Shown here one piece after another: positions 1 through 10,477 of a stretch of 64,000 bases of DNA (the first letter of the stretch is position 1; each line of letters opens with the position of its first letter). The position numbers were made by a program, and so were the translations under genes. Below the pieces are notes generated by a model. The model had not been told where the DNA came from. It was given only the letters and a program-made list of their open reading frames with translations, and did not search any database. Origin of the DNA: Labia minor. Lineage: Eukaryota; Arthropoda; Insecta; Dermaptera; Spongiphoridae. The stretch lies in NCBI GenBank assembly GCA_963082975.1, contig OY720344.1, positions 78,790,053 through 78,854,052 of the forward strand, given 5' to 3'.

Positions 1-69
1 TTACTACTCTTAACCAAATACTATATACCACTCGGGGGTACAGGGGGCGAAGGCGATCGGAGCAGCTAG
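1..69 (+). mobile_element. Helitron 3' tip, cut by the window edge
   Basis: The segment matches the 3' end of the Helitron family described at 2378-4124: the AACCAAATACTAT motif, the GGGGGTACAGGGGGC block and the terminal GAGCAGCTAG, followed by host T at 70. The second GC hairpin is partly deleted here. The rest of the element lies outside the window. The call rests on similarity to the better copies further on. Confidence 0.6.
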
Positions 70-581
70 TAAATAAATAAAATGTAAATTTCTTAGTATA
101 TTTTTGAAACTCATTTTTAAAGATTATTTTATATAAATATTTTAAAATTTATATTTTTTTATACAGGAGTGGGAACAAACATTATATTATTCAAATAAAC
201 ATAATGAAATAAAATTCGTCATTCTTAATTTTTCTGGTTAAATTTTTCAGATGAATCTAATTTACTGCGTCTAAATTTGTGTTTATTATTTTTTAATATT
301 TATTCATAAACAATATTTATCAATAACTATTTTTTGGCTAAATAATAACTAAAAAAAATTATATACGAGACGGTTAGATGGTGAAACTGGTGAAGGCGGA
401 AAGACCAGTTAGTATATTTGTATATTTATATTGGATCGGGTTATCTTTAAACTTTATAATGTAATCAAAAGAAGAATATTAAAAGATAAAATTAATAAAT
501 ATAAATGTGTTGGTTTTTTTAATAAATGCATGTTAGATTTAACACACACCCACACACATATTTGTATTAAAATTTCAAATG
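70..581. other. AT-rich stretch without a recognisable gene
   Basis: Mostly A/T runs with a short CA-rich microsatellite near 541-560. A 65-codon open frame at 431-628 runs into the hAT element that follows and looks accidental. Confidence 0.6.
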
Positions 582-589
582 ATCTAATG

Positions 590-1358
590 CAGAGTGGGCC
601 AAACTTTTTGCTACAAGGGCCGGATTGAGATTTAGATAATCAGTTAAGACAAAAAAAAATGTGAATTGAAATCTTCATTTTTACTATCGAGATAGTATTG
701 CGATCACGAAAATTTTCGATTTTGAGATTTTGATGTTTATATACGTTTTGAAAGTTCCTGAATCATTTTCACTAAGTGTGTGTGTGTGTGTATGTAACTA
801 AGATTTCGCAAAAACGGTTTGAGCTAGAATGATGTTTGATAATTTTTCACATGATAATAATTGTATAAAACTATAATTGTATAAAAAACTAGAATTTCAG
901 CTTGATTGAATCGCTGAAAGTACCAGAATTAATTTTTAAACACTGCAAATCTCACGAGCCAACACGTGACGTGGTGCCATCAACAAAGAGCCAAACATGC
1001 GCTGGTTCAATAAATATTATTTATTAATTTTAATTTATAATTTAATTTAATTTGAATTAATATATGTTATTTAATTCAATTCAAATTTGCGAGATAGTCG
1101 AGTGGAGACACTCCAGATTTTTTATTATAATATCATTATTGTGAAGTTAGCATTAAAAATTACATTTATAACACTTCATTAGATATACACTCACTAATAC
1201 TAATCAAATATGGATAAATTACAAAATAAGTGTATAATATTATTATTATTAATACTTAAATAAAATTAGTTTAGAAATCTTTTTTCTATCATTTTTGTGT
1301 TATTCATAAAACAATATTTTTCAAAAACTCTTCATGGTTCATAGTTTGAACACCTCTG
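590..1358. mobile_element. hAT-like non-autonomous element with 8-bp TSD
   Basis: The left end starts CAGAGTGGGCCAAACTTTTT and the right end, read on the other strand, starts CAGAGGTGTTCAAACTATGA. These are the imperfect terminal repeats typical of hAT elements. The flanks are ATCTAATG (582-589) and ATCTAAAG (1359-1366), an 8-bp target duplication with one mismatch, which is the hAT length. No transposase frame is present. The interior holds a GT-rich tract near 777-791 and the dispersed repeat at 919-1116. The duplication and CAG ends are seen directly; family assignment is from known hAT termini. Confidence 0.7.
919..1116 (-). repeat. Dispersed repeat 'CTGGAGTGTCTCC', copy 1
   Basis: Minus-strand copy of a ~200-bp repeat that begins CTGGAGTGTCTCCACTCGAC and ends near ATTCTGGTACT. 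It matches 53337-53545 along its length and 19837-19939 over its first half. It contains an internal 'GAGCCAAACATGCGCTGG' block and a CACGTGACGTGG block. The first bases form a small palindrome (GGAGTGTCTCC). It has no coding capacity, so it is a MITE- or SINE-like sequence of unknown family. Confidence 0.7.
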
Positions 1359-1366
1359 ATCTAAAG

Positions 1367-1904
1367 GAAAGTGAAATGTAAATTTTAATTTATAAATGTT
1401 GTGATTTTTAAATAATTAGTCTTGAATTGAATAGGTTGTCATAAATTAGTTAGTAAATACGAGTTGTGTATTCGCCAGATGTTTCATTAGAGTTTCATCT
1501 TGTTTTTCTGTAATGGCCTCCCATGTCTTTTTGCATTCTCCTTCGAACCCTCTAGTGTCTGAGTGGTCTGAGTGTTGTTCTACTCAGGAGTCATTTCCAC
1601 TGATACAAATTATTTGCACTCTGGTTATATACCATCTACTGAGATGTTGTTTTGAATTTATCCATAGCAAAGTGTGTAATTTAAACTGTAAGAGAGAAGA
1701 GGCTTATCATTGTAGAATTGGTGCACAAGTTCTAAAATAATGAAATATATTTTTTATATACAATACAGTCAGTCGGTGTTTTGATTCATATTTATTTATT
1801 TATTTAAGTCTTTAAATAGTCCATACCAGAGAGTTAAAATATAATACATTATATAATATAGTACATTAATTACAATAGTATAATCTTTTGTTCTTTAGTC
1901 TCTA
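1367..1904. other. AT-rich spacer, one unrecognised 75-codon frame
   Basis: A slightly GC-richer patch at 1513-1740 has an open frame of 75 codons rich in Ser and Cys with no motif I recognise. It has no supporting splice signals of quality and is not called as a gene. The remainder is A/T runs. Confidence 0.5.
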
Positions 1905-2377
1905 ATTTTTACCGACCGACGATAGTAAGGGAGGTATTGTTTTCACACCAAATTTCACATGTGGAGATTTTTACATATCTCCACGAATCATGCATTTTCT
2001 TAACAGAAAAAAGAATTTTTAGCATGTCTGTCCGCCCGTCCGTCTGTCCGTCCGTATAGATGTGTACAGCCTGAACGGCCGAACGGATTTTGATGAAATT
2101 TGGTATATTTACTTAATGCATCAGTGGGATGAATTGATCAACTTTTGGTGCAAATCCGGAAACCGGAAGTGGTAGTATTAGCGATCGACGATAGGAAGGG
2201 AAGGGTTATTTTCATACCAAATTTCACATGAGGAGATTTTTTACATATCATCACGAATCATTCACTTTGAATTGGTTTTATACTCGAGAAAAATCATCTT
2301 TATTAGTCTTTTCTTAATTAAAAATATATGACGTCATCCAGCCATTCATGACGTCACAGCCTGATCTTACATATATA

Positions 2378-4124
2378 TCTATATATATAAAGGAGAGTGT
2401 TTGTATGTATGTATGTATGTAATTTGTTTACTTTTTTGCTGTCATAGAAACAAACAAAAAAGAATTCCCAATCAAAGAATTATTATAATATTTCACTTTT
2501 TATTTTAAATTCTAATATTCAAATATCATTTCAATTAAATAATTTATTCTAAAAGTTCTCATTTTAATTAATATAATAAAATATTTAAATCATATTTAAC
2601 TTAAATTATTTTGTATTTATTCTTTTTATATTTGAATACTTCTTTTATTTTAAGGGAGGGAATTAACTATGATCTAAAAAATTAATAAATGAACTTAATA
2701 ATAAAAAATCAAATAAATCCATTAATTTAAATTAATACTATTAATGAATGTATATATTGTTAATTTATCTTTAGTTTTATCAATACTTTTATACCGTTAA
2801 TTTTTATAAATTGTCTCAAGTCTCTAACTTTGCATTTTCTAAAATTTTATTATAATTAAAAATATTCAATAAAAATCAAGCAATGAAATTAAAATATCAA
2901 AATGAAATGATCAAGAAATATTATACTCTTTATAACATATACAATACTTATAAACTATAGGCGGAGGAAATATTAGACGATATCATTGCGGGTTCATGCC
3001 AAATCGATCAACATTAATTAAGATATTTTCATTATGACAGATATTAAAAAAACCGCGAATTCAATATCTCTGTTCACTAATTATTTGTAGACTTTAGTAA
3101 AACCTACGCATGACTCAATAGATCTGGATAAACTTTTTCAAATTTTGATCTTAAAATTTATCTTGAAGGTAATAAAGAAAGAGTAAGATGCGGAAATCAA
3201 TTGTAAAATATTAGGTGACCCAGACGACTTAAATATAATAGCAGATTCGGCAATTGCAATTACAGATAGCGAGGAAAAATTAATAGAGGTAGGAAAAGAG
3301 ATGAGGTTTAAAATTAATAATGATAAATAAAAATATTTAGAAACAGGAGCAGTATTAACATACAAAATGTAGAATTTGAATATGTAGAAAAATTGAATGT
3401 AATCACGAAGGATAATAATATTTGAGAAGAATTTAAATCGAAGTTGCAATCGGGAAATGCCTGTTATCATGCAGTAAAGAGGCTTATCTCATCAAAATTA
3501 TTATAAAAGGGAATGAAAATTAAAATATATAAAACAATTATTTTGTCTGTTGTATTATATGAGTGTGAGACATGGTCTATGATCTTAGGAGATGAGAGTG
3601 GATTCAGAGTATTTGAGAATAGGATTCTCCCCAGCATTTATGGGCCAAAGAAAGATGAGTACATCAGGGAATGACGTACGAGAGATGGAACAGAGGCTCA
3701 GGATAAGGACACTTGGAGAAATGTGGTTGAAGCTGCCAAGAACTTTCGAGTACCGTTGAGCCACGCATGGTCTATGACCCTGGGAGAGTAGATTCAGATT
3801 ATTCTTTCCAGCATTTATTGGCCAAAGAAAGATGAGGTCACCGGGGACACTTGGAGAAATGTGGTTGTAGCTGCCAAGAACTTTCGAGTAGATAGATATA
3901 ACATATTCAATAATAATATATATAATTAATTTACTAAATAAATAAAAATATATTTTAAATAATCACACAATAAGAAATGAATGTTTTATGTTATACATTG
4001 TTTGAAACAAAATGGATGAAAACCTTTTACTACTTTCAACCAAATACTATGTACCACTCGGGGGTACAGGGGGCGGAGCCCCCGTCTAGATGTGAAGAGC
4101 GACGAAGGAGCTCTGAGCAGCTAG
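2378..4124 (+). mobile_element. Non-autonomous Helitron carrying a LINE fragment
   Basis: It starts TCTATATATATAAAGGAGAG and ends GAGCAGCTAG, with a GGGGGCGGAGCCCCC hairpin at 4069-4083 and a second, decayed hairpin just before the end. TC at the 5' end, a hairpin near the 3' end, a CTAG terminus and insertion between A and T without target duplication define Helitrons. The uninterrupted copy of the host repeat near 8970 reads ACATATATATTATAAATAAA, which is exactly the two flanks joined at A/T. The interior at about 3050-3900 is a decayed non-LTR reverse transcriptase fragment. No Rep-helicase frame is seen, so it depends on another element. Confidence 0.85.
3050..3905 (+). pseudogene. Non-LTR reverse transcriptase fragment inside the Helitron
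   Basis: Plus-strand frames, broken by stops and shifts, resemble the palm and C-terminal region of a LINE reverse transcriptase. They show a 'TLVKPTHDSIDLDKLF'-like block (the F-x-KAYDSID region), 'DDLNIIADSAIAITDSEEKL' where the F/YADD box should be, and 'YKTIILSVVLYECETWSM' followed by 'GDESGFRVFENRILPSIYGP'. The stretch between the first two blocks is deleted, so no working enzyme is possible. The same deletion is shared by the copy at 34475-36879. It ends in a GATAGATA tail near 3893. Confidence 0.75.
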
Positions 4125-4284
4125 TTATAAATAAAATAAAATTAAAAATATTTATGTTATATCCATATCTGTTTTTTATTACATTAATAGATATATTAAA
4201 ATTATTTGAAATTGTTTCTGTAGCTGGAAATTAATTTATTTCAAACTGTCGGTCGGTTCGGACCTGGCCACAGGTCAACTTATT

Positions 4285-4769
4285 AGTTTTTGGATGAACT
4301 AGGTCCATTTTTTCCACATTTTATTTTCGTGGACATTTCTTCTCTACATTATTCTCCTCATCTTCCTGAAGTCATCATCCCATCTCATAATTAAGAGTAC
4401 CGGGACCCCGAGCCTTAAGTTAAAAAAAATGATTCATTATTATTGGATTTGGCTGGTAATATTAATACCTGGGACACCGAGCTCTCGCTCTACCCTTTAA
4501 AAAATATTGATATACAATTCTTTAATTATTTATTACAATTATTAAATGTTACACATTTGCATCAATCTGATTAAAATGAATGAACTTGTGCTCCTCAATA
4601 ATACATAAATATATAATATAGATGTATTTTTCAAGAGATATGATCAATAAAACTTAATTTTTCTTTATAAATACTATATCTAGTGTGAATTTGAAAAAAA
4701 TCGTTAGAGCGGTTTTTGAGAACCCATATATATAGATAGATATATACAATTTTAGCTAGCATAATAAGA
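4285..4769. other. AT-rich spacer without a gene
   Basis: Contains short mixed-composition patches (4250-4500) with no open frame of note and a Helitron-5'-like 'CCCATATATATAGATAGATA' near 4716. Nothing else is recognised. Confidence 0.5.
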
Positions 4770-4774
4770 TAAGA

Positions 4775-6060
4775 TTCCACTCTTACTCTTCCCATCCACC
4801 AGTCACCATTCAGATATTATCTTGGTCCATCTTTGGTCCTTTGCTCTGCCCAGATGGCCTGCCCAATCCCATTTCAGTTTTCTAATAATTATTTTTCATA
4901 TAAATAATCATTTTTAATTCTATTTATCATTTAAAAATTAAGGATGCTCCTTAACATAGCTCTTGAGTTAGTTTCAATCTATTTATTATTTTTTTCATAA
5001 TTTTTTCTGTAATTGTCCATCCATATATTAGGAAAAGGATTATGCAGGTTTTAAAGATTTTATTTTTGAATGTAGCTTTATGATTTTATCTTTTAAAATA
5101 AATTTAAGTGACCAGAATTTGCTCCAGGTTAGGTTTATTCTTCTTGTAATTTCTTTGTTAATTTTATCTTTAAAGCTAATGTCCTAGATAAAATATTTCT
5201 GTTCTGTATTCTATATTATTATAATTTATTTTAGGCTGAAGGAGATTTGAGAGAAAAGTCGATTATTTATTATTTATTTATTTCTAGGCCTAATGGTTGG
5301 CCTTTTTTTGTTGATTTGTTTAATCATATCTTCTAATTGAGTTCTTGACGTTGCTATTAAAACAAGGTCGTCAGCAAATCTTGGGTTATTTAAGTATTTT
5401 CTATTTATTTTTATTCCCTTTTTTGTCCAGTTTAATTTTTTCAACATTTCTTCTAATGCGCAGTTGAAAAGCGTTGGTGTCAGAGGATCTGCCTGCTAAA
5501 CTCCTCTATTAATTGGAAAAAGGGGCCATTTTCGTCAATACTTATTGTGAATTTTGAATTTGTATATATTTCTTGAATTAAATTTATTTAATTTGGGTCT
5601 ATTCCCTGAGAGAGCACCAATCTAAAGATGTAGTTATGTTCTATGATGTCAAATGCCTTTCTGAAATCCAGAAACACAAGAAATATATTGATTTGGCATT
5701 CACGGGTTTTTTCTATTAATTGATTTATTACATGTAGGTGGTCGCAAGTAGAAAATCCAGATTTAAAACCTGCTGATTAAAATTCATTATAGGTTTTAAA
5801 CGATTTTCTAAGATTTTCATAAAGATTTTTCCTATATTTGATGATAATGTAATCGTCTGTAATTATTTGAATCTTTTTTGTCACCTTTTTTAAAAATAAT
5901 AATATTATTAGATTCTTTCCATTGAGATGGTATTATTTTGGATTTCATTATATTAGTAAATAATAGAGTATAAATGGTTTTATAATTAATTCTAAATCAG
6001 ATTTTAGTGTTTCGTTTTTGATACAGACTTTTCCGGGTGATTTATTCGGTTTTAGATTCT
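4775..6060 (-). pseudogene. RTE-type LINE reverse transcriptase relic
   Basis: Read on the minus strand this is a decayed non-LTR retrotransposon, with pieces in the expected order. 'SKIIPSQWKESNNIIIFKKG' and 'DKKDSNNYR' lie near 5870-5940. 'FLVFLDFRKAFDIIEHN' is near 5640-5690. 'QADPLTPTLFNCALEEML' is near 5450-5500. An intact 'RFADDLVLIATS' catalytic box is near 5345-5385. The C-terminal 'KLKWDWAGHLGRAKDQRW' is near 4825-4880. The FADD box with a following Q-L-E-D-M-I block and the C-terminal 'WAGH' match the RTE clade. Stops and frameshifts are scattered through it, so it is dead. The 5' part (endonuclease) is missing. Confidence 0.8.
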
Positions 6061-7905
6061 TATATTCGATATTTCTGATTCTATATATTTTTCACCAAAA
6101 CAGCGACTATGTCCATCATGATTCTGCCCTTCTCACTCACGTTGAGATGTGTTAGAAGCCTCCATTTCAGTCTTCCATGGGGATACATGCCAATTTGCAA
6201 GACATGGATTCTTGGCATTCAAAATAATTTTTTGTTATAATCAATTTCTTATCTATTTTGGTTATGTATTGTCGATTTTCAGTTTTTTTACACGATTATT
6301 TTATATTATTCAGTTTGTTTGTTTTTTTACTCCAAATTATCTATTTGTTCAGAAGGTGTTATGATTTGTTGCATATTTTAAAAGAATTTCTAGTTGTAGT
6401 TAATCCATATTCCACCCTTTCATATTTTATTTTTATTATTAATTTAAATTGTTGGTTACATAAAATCATATTAATTATTAAACTTAATCCTCTCATTTAT
6501 AATTGGATATTTTATCATAAAATTGATTTGCTATAATTCCTTTCAATCATCTGAATATTACAAAATCCTTTTTTCTGCCTTATTAATAGGGTTAATTTTG
6601 TTAATCTTTATCATAGTTTTATATATTTTAAATTTTTCAAAAGTATGATGACTTTTCTAAAAAAAGACAGTCGAAATTTCATTTTTCACATTTTCATATT
6701 TTATTCATTTTTTTAATCAATTTTATCTTAATTTTCTACACCCTTGAATTTTCAGATTTTAAAACTAATATATATATATATATATTCAAAAAGAAAAATG
6801 AAAGTAAATTAAAAAAATAAATACACTGTAAAAGTATTTTATACAATAAATTATTTAATTTAAGATTAATTTTTAATACTTTTAATAACAAAATAATAAT
6901 CTCAAAAACTGATTATTAAAACTTGAAAGAAATTGTTTATTTTTAATAATTCTTTAATCTTTTTGGATAATCCTCTTCCTTTCTTTTTCTCAGTTCTTTG
7001 CTCCACCTGGGATTTTTTTTGATTATTGTTCATGGTTTTAATATGAAATGCCATTATCTCCCAGGCAATTTAATCCAGCTGTTGACGTTCTTGTTATTAC
7101 TAGATTCACTAAAATGGTATTTCAACGAAGATATATAATTTTGTAATTTTGAATATAAAATAAATAATATAATATAGGTATAATTTATATAAACAAAATA
7201 TTTAAAATAAGAAATACTATTTATGTCCAGGTACAAGATTAAATCAAAATAAATTTCAACAAAATTAGACTAAATTCATGGTTAATATGAATGTCAACAA
7301 AGATATTTTTAGTCTAAAATTATTATATTATATGTATATATACTTTATATAAGTGAATGTTCTGCTTCTTAAATTATAAAAATAGTGATTATTATTAATT
7401 CCAAGACTAATATGTAATAATTATGTAGTTTATAAAAAGTAATATAAAAAACTTATTTTTATTTATCGAAGATGTAAAAATAAGTAAAAAAGACGAAATT
7501 ACTTTTTGACAAATCTTTTCATAAATAAATAATAACATGATTAAATCATCTCATTCATATTTTTACTTTTTATTTTGATTAATAATTAAAAACAAAATAT
7601 TGTTTTTATTTCTAAGTATTATTGAAGTTATATCTTATATAACTATATTTATAAGTATCATGTATTTAAATCAATGACTCTTGTTTCACCAGAAGACATT
7701 TAGAAATTTATTTATTGTAAGAAAAGAAAAAGTTAAAAAATTGAAAAGAAATTTAATTGAATTCTGGGGAATATATAAGAGACAGTTGTGTTGTGAATAA
7801 TAAAATATTAAGGACCTATTGAAAAAATCTTTAACATTTTTACTTAATTGTCTCAACCAACAAATTCGTTTTTTTTAATTTTATATTTGATTCTCATTCC
7901 TTTAT
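6061..7905. other. AT-rich stretch, no gene recognised
   Basis: Long A/T runs. Frames of 60-92 codons at 6149-6536 and 7054-7236 are Phe/Ile/Tyr-rich and look like composition artefacts. No repeat match to the rest of the window was noticed. Confidence 0.5.
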
Positions 7906-7907
7906 AA

Positions 7908-7975
7908 CAGGCGTGTCAAACTCATAGGTACACTTGGACTAAACAAACAAGGTTTAACTTTAGGCGGACCGCAAA
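7908..7975 (+). mobile_element. Terminus of a hAT-type element, other end not found
   Basis: CAGGCGTGTCAAACTCATAG followed by a GGACTAAACAAACAAGG and GGCGGACCGCAAAA block matches the well-known CAGGGGTGTCAAACTCA terminus of hAT families. I looked for the inverse terminus up to 9 kb and did not find one, so this is probably a truncated copy. Confidence 0.5.
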
Positions 7976-8447
7976 AAAACATCAATATTCATAGAGACAT
8001 AATACAGGTAACTTGAAAAATGTAACCATCTAATAATATTATAAACAAAAAATTTTATTCTACACATATATTATTAATATAAACATATAACCTATACTTT
8101 TTAGTCTATGAAATTATTTATTATTTCTATTTTAATTATAAAGCAAAACATTCATTTGTATTAAATATAATAGATATATAAATTAATTTTACACTTTTGA
8201 AAATATCCCTGATGACATTTCACAAACACCATGAATTAAGTTTAATTATGTTGAAATTAATTTTACTTATTATTTTGTTTATAGTAGGTATAATATATTA
8301 TTTTCAATATTTAGTTATTATAATTATAATGAATAATTTATTTGAAATGCAAAATTATTAATTCTTTGGTTATTATTATTCAATTATTTACTCAAAAATA
8401 ATATTGTTGGAACATTTAGTATGAACAGTTCACCATTTATAAAAATG

Positions 8448-8490
8448 AGCTGTGGCCAGGCACAGAACCGACCGACGATTTGAAAAAACA
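8448..8490 (-). repeat. Outer-end fragment of the ACCGACCGACG repeat
   Basis: GCTGTGGCCAGGCACAGAAC followed by CGACCGACGATTTGAA matches the outer end of the repeat arms in the reverse orientation to the arm at 8782. The two together may be remains of a third foldback. Confidence 0.5.
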
Positions 8491-9299
8491 TATATACATA
8501 TATGTATATAAAGTATAAAAAAATATGTTTAAAACTTGAATTAAAATGACTAAATTATATTATCTTGGTTTTTATCTTTAGTTTAATTACTCAAATATTA
8601 ATTACTATTATTAATATATTTTATGTGAAAAATTTCCGACAATGAATATAAAATTAATACTAGTTCTTCTTCGGGTTCTGGCTCGGAATCAGGTAAAGGC
8701 CTCGTTGCAAAATCAAAATGAAATATAATGGAGACATCGAGCAAAAAAAGCTTTCAATCTCGTTATTAAACGATAATTTTTACCGACCGACGCTAGTAAG
8801 GGAGGTATTGTTTTCACACCAAATTTCACATGAGAAGATTTTTTACATATAACCACGAATTATGCTCTTTGTATTGGTTTTATCCTCGAGAAAAATCATC
8901 TTTATTAGTTTTTTCTTAATTTAAAATTATATGACGTCATCCAGCCATTCATGACGTCACAGCCTGGTCTTACATATATATTATAAATAAAATAAAATTA
9001 AAAATATTTATGTTATATCCATATCTGTTTTTTATTACATTAATAGATACTAGCTGCTCCGAGCGCCTTCGGCGCTCTTCACACCTAGACGGGGGCTCCG
9101 CCCCCTGTACCCCCGAGTGATACATAGTATTTGGTTGAATGTCTGTATGTAAAAGATTTTCATCCATTTTGTTTCAATCAGTATAAGTAGATAAGACATG
9201 TATTTGTTTTCTTGTAAAATATATCTAATCCAAAACATACCTGTTAAAAAGGAGGAGTTATTTGTTTGCCTAAAAAAGGGTTCAAATCCATCCCAATGC

Positions 9300-10110
9300 C
9301 AAGTTTAGATGCACTTGTTTGTTAATTATCATCCCATATCCCTTCCTTCATTGTCCACCCACCTTGGTCCTTGGTCTTCCACCGGATGTTTCCCAATTGG
9401 TTTCTCCCAATTTCTAGTTTCTCCAAATCCAACCACGTCCCCTTCCCATCCCAGCCTTCTTGATTTTATAACCTTAACTATATCTGGACATTATATCTCG
9501 TTATGCCATCTCCGCCATCCCCCTGTGACCTCATCTTCTTTTGGCCTATAAATGCTGCGAACAATATTAATCTCACAAATACTCCAAATCGTCTCCCAGA
9601 GTCATCGATAGGGTGACCAAACGTCCCGTCTTTAGGTGCTCTGTCCCAAAAAAGTCTTCGGGACACCCTACTGTTTTTTCAATATTTAGGACATTTCGTA
9701 ATTATTTTTTCAAAATTTTTTCAATTTAGTTCTAAAAAAAAGGTATACCGTTTGTCCCGGTTTGGTGTTTTCGAAATATGGTCACCCTAGTCATCGATCA
9801 ACATGAAAAATAATTGTTTTATATATTTTAATTTTGATCCTCTTTGATGCGATAAGCCCCTTTACTGCATAATAACAGGCGTTACACAATTACAACGTCG
9901 ATTTAAATTCTTCTCGAATATTATTATCCTTCGTGATTAGAGATCTTAAGTATTTAAATATTTATACTTTTTCAAATTCTACATTTTGTATGTTAATTGT
10001 ATGTAAGTCGTATCCGTATTATAATTCTTGAATTTTTTTGTTTAATTACATTTCGGTTGATTTTTCCCCAATTTCTCTAATCACATGTCTCCTCTTCCAG
10101 TCCAATTCAT
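9300..10110 (-). pseudogene. LINE fragment in the reversed Helitron
   Basis: The minus strand carries diverged pieces of the same C-terminal reverse transcriptase fragment seen at 3050-3905, such as the 'FKSTL.L...' region near 9895-9940 and a 'GDEVTGGWRRWHNEI'-like region near 9500-9540. Orientation relative to the Helitron end is the same as in the other copies. It is interrupted by the MITE at 9609-9789 and by several stops. Confidence 0.55.
9609..9789. mobile_element. hAT MITE, 181 bp, 8-bp TSD GTCATCGA
   Basis: Terminal inverted repeats TAGGGTGACCA and TGGTCACCCTA, flanked on both sides by GTCATCGA (9601-9608 and 9790-9797). The exact 8-bp duplication and the internal 'CGTCCCG...GTCCCGGTTTGG' arms indicate a hAT-type MITE. 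It sits inside the Helitron at 9050-10432, so it inserted after, or travelled with, that element. Confidence 0.85.
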
Positions 10111-10477
10111 TTACCTGGCTAGAACACTCCATTTTTTAAAATTTTAAATAGAGGGAGAGAGAGAGGTTCTAATTATATATATATATCTGTTTCTATGACA
10201 ACAAAAAAGTAAACAAATTACATACATTACAAATACTCTCCTTTATATATATTTCTGGAAAATGGAACACCAGCAGCTCAGCTCAGGAGTTACCTAAGAT
10301 TCTAATTTCTTTTTTATTTTTCATCATTTGAGGTACCCTTCACCTCAGAAAAATTTGGTTACCTTACTCCTTGTAGTTTAGGCTCTGGAGTTTTTTGCGT
10401 ACAGACGGACACTATCGTATTAAATATATAGATATTAAAATTATTTGAAATTGTTTTTGTAGCTGGAAATTAATTTC

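Larger units (their letters stand above)
1911..4284 (+). repeat. ACCGACCGACG repeat, single arm, split by a Helitron
   Basis: One arm of the repeat family seen as foldbacks at 29844-31029 and 59296-60606. It opens with ACCGACCGACGATAGTAAGG and closes with GTCGGTCGGTTCGG, then GGCCACAGGTCAACTTATT. Inside is an imperfect duplication of a ~75-bp block (TTTTCACACCAAATTTCACA, once near 1940 and again near 2210), a run of CCGT repeats (2030-2057), and two TGACGTCA sites (2329 and 2349). The arm is interrupted by the Helitron at 2378-4124; without it the arm is about 627 bp. No protein is encoded. Confidence 0.8.
9050..10432 (-). mobile_element. Reversed Helitron with a second, internal 5' end
   Basis: On the minus strand it starts TCTATATATTTAATACGATA and ends with the perfect hairpins GGGGGCGGAGCCCCC (9091-9105) and GAGCGCCGAAGGCGCTC (9061-9077), then CTAG. 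It is inserted between A and T. Joining the flanks gives ATTAATAGATA plus TATTAAAATT, the sequence found uninterrupted near 4186-4205. About 180 bp inside its 5' end (near 10180-10250) lies a copy of the 5' end of the 2378 element (ATATATAAAGGAGAGTATTT). It therefore appears to be a chimera that gained a new 5' terminus. Its interior holds the LINE fragment and a hAT MITE. Confidence 0.8.
8782..10477 (+). repeat. ACCGACCGACG repeat, internally deleted, split by a Helitron
   Basis: Begins ACCGACCGACGCTAGTAAGG, keeps the paired TGACGTCA sites (8932 and 8952), runs to ATTAATAGATA at 9049, and resumes at 10433 with TATTAAAATTATTTGAAATT. One of the two internal duplicated blocks and the CCGT-repeat section present at 1911-2378 are missing. 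The outer end after the 'CTGGAAATTAATTT' block is lost. The interruption is the reversed Helitron at 9050-10432. Confidence 0.75.

Noticed and set aside
3138-3470. 110-codon minus-strand frame
   Set aside because: Antisense shadow of the LINE fragment in the Helitron; Phe/Ile/Ser-rich with no motif.
7054-7236. 60-codon minus-strand frame considered as a small gene
   Set aside because: Tyr/Ile/Asn-rich, no motif, no signal for splicing or a start.
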